64,000 bases of DNA, from assembly GCA_013339895.1 (NCBI GenBank), contig JABACO010000019.1, forward strand, positions 5,157,051-5,221,050, read 5' to 3'. Position numbers and translations under genes: made by a program. How positions within the stretch are numbered: position 1 is the first letter of the stretch; each line of letters begins with the position of its first letter. Positions 54,357 to 64,000 of the stretch are shown one piece after another. The stretch is from Ephydatia muelleri. Its lineage: Eukaryota; Porifera; Demospongiae; Spongillida; Spongillidae. Under the pieces are notes generated by a model that was not told the origin of the DNA, did not search any database, and saw only the letters and a list, made by a program, of their open reading frames with translations.

Positions 54357-54767
54357 AAAGCAAAGTCTCTCTACTCCTATAGCAATTCTCTCTTACCCGT
54401 TTTCATTGTTTAAAAGGTTCCATATTCCTGAAACTCAGACATAACTGGTCAAATTTTATTTTAGCTTTTCTTCCTTTTTTTTTGGGATGTGTTTTTTTTT
54501 TTTTATGCGTATGTAACTAAAGATGTACAACATTATTATACGACTGTTGAACTAGATATGTGAGAGAGATAAACCCATATGCCTGCTGCAGCACTAGGCG
54601 TAGCTGAGACAATTAACACTACTCGTGGCTGTAGCTACAATGGCACATCGGAGCAACAAAAACAAGCCCTGAGGGTTGGACAGGTAGGTGGGCTAGGTTG
54701 CAGTCCGCGAGAAAAGAGCTTCTTGTTCAGTTTAATGGCAATAAGCAAAATGGGGAACATACTTAAA

Positions 54768-54773
54768 AATAAA
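54768..54773 (+). terminator. Candidate poly(A) signal of the homeobox gene
   Basis: AATAAA lies 412 bases after the read-through stop and before the convergent myotubularin gene, in an A/T-rich run. Confidence 0.4.
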
Positions 54774-54899
54774 ATAATAATAATAATAGCATATTTCGAA
54801 CAAATGCGTGTATAGTGTCACATAATGAATTTGTAACACACGCAAACACACAGAAACACACAGCACACACACACACATACATACACATTAAAATATCTG

Positions 54900-56963
54900 T
54901 CAGTGAGATGCACTGTGGACCTTCTTGAGGGCCAAATGGAGACTGCCTATCCATATATCCATTGTTTGCAAAGAAGGGGCTCTCATTAAATAGGTCCTCT
55001 CCATCGTCTCAAGGCAGAAGATGTTCCGCACAAGGTGAGTCCTGCTGTCCACATTCTGGTAGGCACGCTTCACGTTTTTCAATGCAATGACACCTTTGGG
55101 TGGATTCTGATTGCGACATGCCTAATGCCAAAGACACACCATACAAGGAAGTCATCATCTTCACACCCGACAGACAGGATTGCTGCTCAACTTACCTCCA
55201 GCGATTCGAAATAGACCAAGCACTCGCGCACAAAGTCAAGTACAAACCATCGCCGAAGCCAAGTCCTTGCTATCCCTGCATAAAATACAAACACAGATTG
55301 TGTTATTATTGATTATTCTTAAAGTGATGGCAGACACTCACCCCCTTGTTTGATCAGCTCCCCTTCACAAATATTTAGTCCAAACTTAATGTGCTTGCAA
55401 ATTGAAGTGTCAAAACCTGAAGACAAAGGATGAGGTGGGGGAGGGGAAAGAGAAGAAAGGAATGTGGGTGTGAAGGATGAATAAAGGAAACACTAGGGAC
55501 AGCTTTTGGGCATCCCTGTCCTATGTGGTATGACTCACCTGCCTCCTGAAGCTGATGTTCGATGGTCTTGTGGGCACCCTTGTCAGCAGCACCCAGTGCA
55601 CTGCCATTACCTGTGGCTGCATACAACGATCACCAGAGACTTCCATTAGAACGAGACCCTTCACACACAAAAGTAGCATTACATTTCACTTGGGGCTTTG
55701 ATAGCTCAGGGAGCTTCTGGATTGCACAGCTGCTGTCCATCGCAGCCTTCTCAGCCTCTCCCTGGAGACGCTGGTGGTATGTGTTGCATGAATGTTGTTT
55801 TAAAAAGCAGCAATGAGAACAAGTCCGATGGAGCTGCAAAGGTCTTACAATGCAGGTCTCGAGTAGCTGCTTTAGTTGCGTCCTGAGTAGACTTACAGGC
55901 TGTGACTGTTCCTACAAAAAAAAGTTATTTTATGCTAACAGGTGTGTAGTTATAACCACGCATGACGCCACACTCCTTCACTTCATCATTTTACGTTGCA
56001 TTCAAGCCTCAGGGAACACCACATCCATCACAACTCATAACTGACACACACACATCAACTATTGGAATCTAATGCCGTCTCTTCTATCGACTAATAAAAG
56101 GTTGCTTTACAATTCGATTATTATCTTAGCATGCGTGCACACACACACACACAAACACATACACACAAACACACACAAAAATACACACAATGGCATAAAC
56201 ACTGCATGCATGCACATGCACACAACACTTGTAACATGCAATTTGTATTCTTACCTCCACCTTATGTAGTCTGTAGTACGACAGCCAAAGTTTTAGAAAC
56301 GGGACATTGTATCTTGGAGTGATAACCCTACAAGGACATATAGATGAATACATGGAGGTTTCTAGGATTTAGCATACAGAGATACTGTGAACTTCAAAAG
56401 AAAGTCCATTCAAATTTATTTGCATGAGACCATGTGGGATTCAAAAATGCAAATGGTTGCTACTAGCCTGGCCCCCCCACCACCTATCTTCATGGCTCCA
56501 ATCCTTATCACTTATCCAGTCTCAAGAAGAATTTGCATTGTAACCATGGTAACTAATGACCCTAAATCAACTTAAGGATGGTACATGTAACAATCATAAG
56601 ATTTTTTTATGAGACAGCTAAATCATATTCATAATAGGCGCCAGGCTGCCCCCTTACACCCCCCACCTCCCCCAACCTTCTGCCACCACAGCTTACCCTG
56701 GGTACACTTTTGAGGAATACAGCTTGTTGTAGAAGAGGTCTCTGTTAGTGGCATTTTTCATGGCGATGAGTAGCCATAGATTCACAGTGTGTGAGGTGAG
56801 AGTCATGTGTTCACAACCCTTGTTCTGGATGGGCTGTGTGGAGGTGCGTAGTGATGGCAGCCGACGCTAATATTCATGGCAGCATCTACGTACATACAAT
56901 CATGCACATACCACACACAGACACACATACACACACACACATACACACACACACATACACACA

Positions 56964-57003
<40 letters not shown>

Positions 57004-58533
57004 TACATATACCACTGCAAAAATTTTACCATGTTCCTTTCCTTCTGGCAGTTGGCCAAGAAGGTCCCAGTGCGTGAAGAGTAGGAAAAATTCACCAGTT
57101 CCTGGAAGAAGAGGATCAATGGGAAGCATGGCATGTGGGAGGGAGGGGAGTGGATCATTAAGAGTTAGGAGGTAGGTGAGGGAGAAAGGAGACCATACAG
57201 CATAGGACAGGTCACAAACGCTAAGTCAGATTGAATGAACTACAAGGATGGTCCTCTAAAAGAACCAGCACACCCAAACTGTAAAAGAAACACATGTCGA
57301 CATGGCGTTGGGCAACTCCAATTATGTACTCCCTTCACTCACCATTAGGAACTGCTCATTGAACTCAAAGGCTGAAGGGCACTGTTCCATAACCTGGCCA
57401 GAAAGAACACACAGGTTTCACAGGTGAACCTTTCACCACACTGCGTTGTACGCTAATTTGTTCCCATGGTTACATAGCAAGGGGGACACATGACCACACG
57501 GAATAATGGAACAGGGGAGTGGGGGGGGGGGGGGAGGGGAGGGGGGAGTGGTTCACCTGCCAAATGCAGTCCACCCATTGGAGGAAAATGGCGCTGTCTT
57601 CCTTGTCCTTGTCCTTGTTCATACTGAAGTGACGGGACTTGAATGGGTGACCAAACCACAGCCACTCCTTCTGGACCAGTACCTAGCAGGGGGATGATCA
57701 CAGGGGGAGAAGGGCTGCCATGTTAACAGTCATTGCCCCTGTTGTTAACAATCATACAACTACATGTAAGGCAAGTTTGAACAGGTTGATAACACCCTGA
57801 CAACCAGGTTCATAGCACCCCGACAACCAAGTTGCAACGCAACAACCAAGTTGAGAACACCAGGTAAATAACAAAAATAAAAGATGCACTCATCGTGGAT
57901 AACACATAGCACATAAACCCACTGACAGTCATCATAGTACCTGAAAACCATCCATTGTGCGGTAGTATGGATCAACCAGGAGTTGCGCCAGACTCACAAT
58001 CTGTACAAGAGAAACAGAAAGCAAGGTCTGGACATGTGTGCTGTGGAGAATGGACTGGTGGGGAGGTGTCATGGGAGGGATGGTGGAGAATGTTATGGTG
58101 GGAGGAATGGTGGAGAATGTGATGCTGGGATGATGATGATGAAACACACCTGCACCCTCAGCTCATCAAGTTAATGTAGATCCTTGTGGATATGTTCATA
58201 AAACAATGCCCCAGTATTTATGCATGCATGTGTGTGTGTGTGTGTGAGTGTGTGTGGATGTGTGTGTGTGTGTGGATGTGTGTGTGTGTGTGTGTGTGTG
58301 TGGCTAGCATTAAGCTACAGGTCTCGATTTTTTTGCACCACAAGCATCTCGCAAGAATACCGCTCACATGTCGAGGATTTTTCAGAACATGCAACATGTC
58401 TTGTCAGTGCATTGTAAGGTAAAGGGGGCAGGAGAAAGAGAAGCCATATGGCAATAGGGGACAAAAAAATGACAGGTGTTCCTTGTCAGTTTGCTTAGAC
58501 TGTGCAAAACACCCCCCCCACACGTGCACACAT

Positions 58534-58628
<95 letters not shown>

Positions 58629-61175
58629 CATGCTAAAGATGAAAGCTTTACTACAAGCTAAGGATGAGGACTTTACCTGTGTGGTGCGGTCCCATCCAGA
58701 CTCGTAGCACACCAGTACATTGGACCTTCTCGCAACCAGCACCTCACAGACCTTGGTGCTTGTGTGAAGAAGTTCACTCACACGTGCCAACCACTGAGTC
58801 TCGTTGAGAGCTATGAGGTACAGGTCATCAGACCTGAAAGGGTTAAATTACCAATCCAAATCAAGCCCAGATTGTCAGAGCTTTAAAGGTCAAATTGTAC
58901 AAATAAACAAATCAAGCCCACATTGTTAAGACCTGAAGGGGTTAATTTGAAAAATGAACCCAAACTAATCAATTACAGACTGCCACCCGAAGAAGTTAAA
59001 TCATAAATCCCAAGAATGTGTTTTGCTCTGTTGCTTGTGATCTGTTTTACACTAGGGTAAGGACCAGTGGTAGCATCCTTTTCGCAAGAGCAGCATGCAG
59101 GTCTACTCCATAAAGGCCCGCAATCACACATGTTGGTATGGAATACCTTGCAATTCCACCACTAATGGGCTTAAACAGGTTCATTGCATGATGAAATGTT
59201 CATCTGATATTGAAAATGGCCACAGAAATGGCACGGTGCCAAAGCTGTGTGAAATGTAATAGATTATCAGGGTTCCCCAGAACCAGGAACAGAAAGAAGG
59301 TATTGAGAGGGACATGAAAAGGAGCAGGTGTGGAGAGAAATGATTGCAAACATGGAGGCATTGTGAAACACACAGTGCAGGATCCTTCATAGAGGGCTGA
59401 CAGTGTGGATCTTGAACGCAAGACACACATTATGCATATCACACCACATATATACGTACACACATATGCTAGCACACACACAAGCATGCAATCCAGCACA
59501 CGCTCAAAAACAAAACACACACACACACACAAAAACACATGATCCCATAAAGCATAGGAGTGCGATTACACGAAGAACAGAGCAAAGACATTTTACCTAC
59601 ACAATAATAGCACAACCAACGATAACAAGGCCATGTGTACAAGCAGCTACAAGATGTTCTCAAGATGGCAAGATGTCAAGAAACATTCAAATCAGATGTA
59701 GTGATAATGGATTGATCAAATCAAGTGTAGTGATAATTTAAATCAAGTGCAGTGATCAAATCAAGTGTAGTGATAATTTAAATCAAGTGTAGTGATCAAA
59801 TCAAGTGTAGTGATAATTTAAATCAAGTATAGTGATAATTTAAATCAAGTGTAGCGATCATTTAAATCAAGTGTAGTACAGACACAGGGATTGAATACAA
59901 AGTATGATTAAAAATGTATAGCGATTGATGACATTACACAACATCCACATGAGCAGGGGTGACATTACACAGCATCCACATGAGCAGGGGGTGACATTAC
60001 ACAACATCCACATGAGCAGGGGGTGACACTACATAGCATCCACATGAGCATGGGGTGACATTACACAGCATCCACATGAGCAGGGGGTGACATTATGCAT
60101 TACACACTTGCTAGCATAAGTACACCCACACACACTCATCCCCACACATTCAACTTCTCTCCACCCAAAATGCTGTGTTAGCTCCAGCAGTACACATAAA
60201 GGCACAACAGCTGCAAAAAATGGACTACAATGGCACTTGCAACAACACACAGAGCCACAACGACTAGACAGGCACTGGAGGTGGCCTGGGGACCACAACC
60301 CCATAGAGAAGCCATGTGGGGGGACATACTGCATGAGGATTGGCCTTCTCACATAGTAGGCTTCCAAGGGACAGAACATGAACCTACTGGTTGACCACCT
60401 ACCATTGTGGTCCCATGGCTCCAGTGGGAAAAACAAAGATCCCACTCTTGTAGGTATTCTGGCCACCACTTTCTCACTGATACTAATTAATACTGAATTA
60501 GGGTATGAATCACACAGCACACACACACATACACATACAGTGTATAGCACACATGTGCACACAGCTCACAGTATGTACCTACACCTAAACATATGAATGT
60601 GAATGCATATTATTTATTGGCACATCTGTGTGTGGGTGGTTGATCATTGAATGTAACTACTTCACTATCTAGATTTCAAATTTGAGTCAAAGTTTTGTGC
60701 GTCCTGTCCCTTTCACAGTTTGGTGCCCCAGTCTTAATTCACAACTACATATCCTTCTTGATGCACTAGATGTAAGCGCACATAGCTGTAGGACTTGCAA
60801 ACCTTCCATTAGTGAGGACCACAATCCAAATATCCTATCACATACCTGAGAAGCCATGTGGGGACATGTGGCATGCAGATTGGGCATTCCCCTCATAGTT
60901 TTAGGTTTAGGCTTCCAAGGGACAGAGCATTAATACAAATTTGACCACTGCATCCTACTGGTTGACCACCACCATTGTGGTCCCATGGCTCCAGTGGGAA
61001 AAACAAAGATCCCACTCTTGTAGGTATTCTGGCCACCACTATGCTACCTCTTTCTCACTGATACTAATTAATGAGGGGAAACTGAATTAAGGTATGAATT
61101 ATCCATGATTTAGATGTGTGTGTGTGTGTGTATGTGTGTGTGTGTGTATGTGTGTGTGTGTGTATGTGTGTGTGT

Positions 61176-61216
<41 letters not shown>

Positions 61217-63156
61217 TGTGTTACTCATACCTACTCCTCCTGTTTTACCTCATGTGAATGTATACATGTATGCGTGCAGGTCAATACTTCATTCCTGATT
61301 GGTTTAGATTTCAAATTTTGTGAGGAACAACTACATCTCCTTCTTGAGGACATACAGATACAGAGCTCTGCAGAGCAATAGAACTGACGAACCTTCCAAT
61401 ATGAATGAATCAGTGTGAAAACAGAGACAAAACATTGGACCCAGGAGGGTCTATTTAGGTGGTGGGTGAGGAATTGAAAAAAAAAAAAAGGCCACTTACA
61501 AGAAGACAAGACAACTGTAACTTAAAGAACATCAAATGGAACAGACATGTGGAGGAGAACATGTTCGGGGAGGGGGAGGAGAGACATGTGGAGAGGAGCA
61601 TGTTCAGGGGAGGGGGAGGAGAGACATGCTGTTCAGGGGACATAAGCAGTCAGACTGATTTTAATTAAATAAGTCACTCAATGTCCCACAATTGAATGGT
61701 GACCATCGTCACTTCAAACACAGTTTCACAGTTTTAGCTACTACTAAGGAGTAGACTTATTACATTTAACGGAAAGCACATGTAATTTTTTTTTAAGCAA
61801 TATCAGGCTAACAATACCAGGTCAGCAATCAAAACCAGGTTAGCAATCAATTATCAAGTTAGCAATATAAGCAAGCATGCATATCAACATGTGTTTACAA
61901 GACAAATAAAGTAAAATGGTATGCATCAATTAGAGCAGGTGACGATTCTTACAAGTCATTTTCCAGCATGGCTTGCAGTCGGTTGAAACTATGTCGAACA
62001 CTTCTGAACGTTGGATTTTCAGTGTACTCAAATGTGCAGCAATGGTAGTAGTAAGCTTGATGTGGAGAGTAGGGAGATGGGGAGAAGTTGAGGAAGAAAT
62101 GGGGAGGAGATTATGAACTGATGGTGATTCCATGAACACATTGTTCACATGACCTCACGATGGGTACATGTGTGTACTTGCATGTTTGTGTGTGTATGTG
62201 TGATAAGTTACGCACACATAGTCACTTACTCTTCACTTGGTCTGGTGGTAGAGAGCTGCGAGGGATCAAAACCAATGCACATGTAAATACCCTTCTGATC
62301 ACACTGTCTCATCACCCTTCCCCCTCCCCTCTACCCTCCCCTCTACCCCTCCATCTACCCCTCCCCTCTATCCCCTCCCCTCTACCCTCCCCTCTATCCC
62401 CCTCCCCTCTACCCCTCCCCTTTATCCCTCCCCTCTATCCCTCCCCTCTATCCCCCTCCCCTCTATCCCCCTGCCCAATCTGAAGGACTGACGATCACTG
62501 TACAAAAAAGTCTCATTGGTTTGCAATCAATACCCAACTAGAACTAATGTTGGATCATGGCGGTGGTGTTGATGGTGTGAGGATGGGAGTGGAGGTGGTG
62601 GTGTTGATGGTGTGAGGATAGAAATGGAGGTGGTGGTGTTGATGGTGTGAGGATGGGAGTGGAGGTGGTGGTGTTGATGGTGTGAGGATGGGAGTGGAGG
62701 TGGTGGTGTTGTGGAGAGTGATGCAGGAAAAGGAGTGAATGTTATACTGGGACAATAGGGCGAGGCACAGCAATGGCCACCACACACCACTACCCCTACA
62801 GACATTGGCCTGGAATGCTACACTGATGAATACACTTATCAAGGAAGATCAGACTATTTATAACTGTGCAACTTCATCATCACTGATGCAACCACATGTC
62901 AGACACTCAGCCAACAACTGCATGTATGTACAAGTTCCTGCAAAACAAGCATGGCGCCCTGCCCCCTCTGGGTCACTATCAAGTTTAGATCTATGTGTGA
63001 GACCCTCTTGTTTGAATCCTACCTGAACAATTCCGATCTTTTCTCTGTGAATATGCATAGTCTGTTCTGGCCAGTGTTCACCTCTCCTGTTGTGTTGCCG
63101 TTACTGGAGGCTATGGCCTGTAACAACGCCTCGTCCATGTGCAGGTTTGGGCCAGC
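54900..63156 (-). CDS. SBF/MTMR5-13-like inactive myotubularin with C-terminal PH domain, 5'-partial
   Basis: Minus exons: 63156-63023 (QNRLCIFTEKRSELF), 62055-61953 (ENPTFRSVRHSFNRLQAMLE), 58833-58677, 58000-57941 (LVDPYYRTMDGFQ), 57682-57557 (VLVQKEWLWFGHPF), 57393-57343, 57101-57030, 56824-56697, 56327-56255, 55911-55641, 55616-55539, 55416-55342, 55269-55196 and 55106-54900. Phases agree from 62055 to the stop. The pseudo-active site reads VLVCYESGWDRTTQ: tyrosine stands where active myotubularins have the catalytic cysteine of HCSDGWDR, so phosphatase activity is not expected. The last three exons form a PH domain (EGELIKQG, WLRRWFVLDF, RTYLMRAPSLQTMDIWIGSL). Dead phosphatase plus C-terminal PH matches SBF1/SBF2, which pair with active MTMR2 and carry an N-terminal DENN Rab-GEF domain. 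That part would lie beyond the right edge. A small exon between 63023 and 62055 is probably missing. Confidence 0.88.
56120..57001. repeat. (CA)n tracts in myotubularin introns
   Basis: CA repeats at about 56139-56188 and 56917-57001 lie just downstream (gene sense) of the exons at 56327-56255 and 57101-57030. Frames such as HTHTHT and VCVCVC there are artefacts. Confidence 0.9.
58535..58625. repeat. (CA)n tract after the pseudo-active-site exon
   Basis: About 90 bases of CA repeat lie in the intron downstream of the 58833-58677 exon. A (TG)n tract at 58230-58300 in the same intron could pair with it in the pre-mRNA. Confidence 0.95.
59715..60090. repeat. Two adjacent minisatellites in a myotubularin intron
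   Basis: 59715-59880 repeats AAATCAAGTGTAGTGATAAT with a shorter alternate unit. 59928-60090 has five copies of a ~31-base unit, TGACATTACACARCATCCAC followed by ATGAGCAGGGG. Confidence 0.9.
60303..61098. repeat. Duplicated ~210-250-bp segment, direct, in a myotubularin intron
   Basis: 60303-60512 and 60849-61098 share GAAGCCATGTGGGG, GGCTTCCAAGGGACAGA, CATTGTGGTCCCATGGCTCC, AGATCCCACTCTTGTAGGTA and CTCACTGATACTAATTAAT in the same order. Weaker similarity continues downstream (GATTTCAAATTT, CAACTACAT-TCCTTCTTGA), suggesting a decayed tandem duplication of about 550 bases. Confidence 0.8.
61113..61215. repeat. (TG)n with regular TATG interruptions
   Basis: TG repeats are interrupted by A at near-regular 16-18-base spacing, then become pure. 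The tract lies in a myotubularin intron. Confidence 0.95.
62310..62712. repeat. CT-rich block and 33-bp minisatellite in a myotubularin intron
   Basis: 62316-62473 is built of CCCTCCCCTCTAYCC units. 62563-62712 has about four copies of GTGAGGATGGGAGTGGAGGT followed by GGTGGTGTTGATG. Confidence 0.9.
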
Positions 63157-63327
63157 CTGTCCCCTGTGTATGTGTGTGTGTGTGTGTGTGTGTATTCAAT
63201 GCTGGTTATATTATTCACACAACACACACATGCACACACACTCTCTCTCACACACACATGCACACACACATATGCACACACACTCTCTCTCACACACACA
63301 TGCACACACACATGCACACACACATAT

Positions 63328-63385
<58 letters not shown>

Positions 63386-64000
63386 CACAATTAACATGCG
63401 AATCATAACAGTTCAAGGTAAAAGTATTGCACACTGCAGACACCTCAGTGCCTAGGCCTCAGCAGCACACCTGGGGAGACAGGTTGGTTAGACTAACCTC
63501 AGCTGCCATAGTTACTAGCCAGCTGCCATACATTGTCTTGTGGGTAAACATGCCCACAATGCCCATTCTTTTTTTCCTGGCATTGGATAATAGCCCTGGA
63601 ATCCATAAAATGGGTCCAGAATGATTAAATAAGGGTGTGAATAAATTAAGGGGAGGGAGGGAGCTGAAAGTATTGCAATGGTTGTGGAAGGGTGTGACCC
63701 TCTTGTCATATGACCAGCTTTAGATAAACCATGTGATTTTCTTCTGCATGCAGGTCATCAGAATAAAAAGGCATTCCATTGAGAATCCCTTCAATTTATG
63801 ACTGTGACCAGAAAATATCGATTTACATATCTTGTTCACTGTGGTACCTTTATCATACAACAGCATTAGAAGCTTCTACCATTTCAGTATACACTGCCCT
63901 CAGAGATGCGACTAACTGTTTGGCACAACAAAAGCCCTTTCTCCTTCCTCAGCAATCTGCTTGACCAAGCATAACATCGACAGGAAGTATCGGAGAGCAC
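63157..64000. other. Upstream myotubularin intron(s); no exon assigned
   Basis: (CA)n and CACACTCTCTCTCACACACA repeats fill 63221-63384. I could not place an upstream myotubularin exon. A minus frame near the window edge (about 63999-63919) and one at 63515-63709 are open but show no convincing family match. Confidence 0.5.

Noticed and set aside
62527..62842. Minus frames with ANVCRGSG, possible missing myotubularin exon
   Set aside because: The motif would fit the family between 63023 and 62055, but the splice phase does not match the 63023 donor and the frame runs into the 33-bp minisatellite.
63515..63709. Minus frame with ILDPFYGFQGYY...KKEW, superficially like the myotubularin LxDPYYRTxxGFQ...KEW region
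   Set aside because: The genuine exons for that region are at 58000-57941 and 57682-57557. This piece lies upstream in the wrong order and has no splice borders.

Overview
This window is eukaryotic, animal nuclear DNA: its genes are split by GT-AG introns, no operons or bacterial signals are visible, and it carries an Iroquois-type TALE homeobox gene, two kinds of SLC25 mitochondrial carrier, a CDIN1 nuclease gene and an SBF/MTMR5-13-type myotubularin. Compact introns, very abundant (GT)n tracts and minisatellites, a degenerate reverse-transcriptase family and an SGDG-motif gene family that I associate from memory with sponge genomes all suggest an early-branching metazoan, most likely a marine sponge. 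That placement is an inference, not proven.

Layout. 1-10.3 kb: a carrier gene (minus) sits in a ~3 kb unit that occurs twice in direct orientation, at 1-3040 and ~7237-10266. The first copy is cut by a 1000-N gap exactly where the second copy enters a 784-bp palindrome, so this may be an uncollapsed allele rather than a true tandem duplication. 12-14.1 kb: decayed retroelement ORF pieces (minus). 15.6-17.4 kb: a second, divergent carrier paralogue (minus), head-to-head with the CDIN1 orthologue (plus, 18.1-26.2 kb). CDIN1 introns hold most of the satellites and two fold-back elements. 26.8-31.3 kb: another retroelement fragment, a 32-bp minisatellite and a 2.5-kb inverted repeat with a nested PIF/Harbinger-like MITE. 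34.2-37.4 kb: a multi-exon gene (minus) of an uncharacterised family with conserved aspartates. 39.9 kb and 44-45.8 kb: a retroelement fragment and a decayed Ty3/gypsy pol (plus). Inside that pol, an 18-bp unit has expanded about 19 times.

46.6-52.2 kb: an unidentified multi-exon gene (minus) with a 35-bp minisatellite in an intron. 53.1-54.4 kb: the Iroquois-type gene (plus), convergent with the myotubularin gene (minus, 54.9-63.2 kb, 5'-incomplete). The myotubularin pseudophosphatase ends in a PH domain, and its active-site cysteine position is a tyrosine.

The genes do not form an obvious pathway. Shared promoter regions are likely only for carrier 2/CDIN1 (735 bp apart) and possibly for the unidentified gene/Iroquois pair. 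All exon models come from reading frames, splice consensus and remembered family motifs. No alignment or transcript evidence was available. Long open frames inside (GT)n tracts and minisatellites are not treated as genes.
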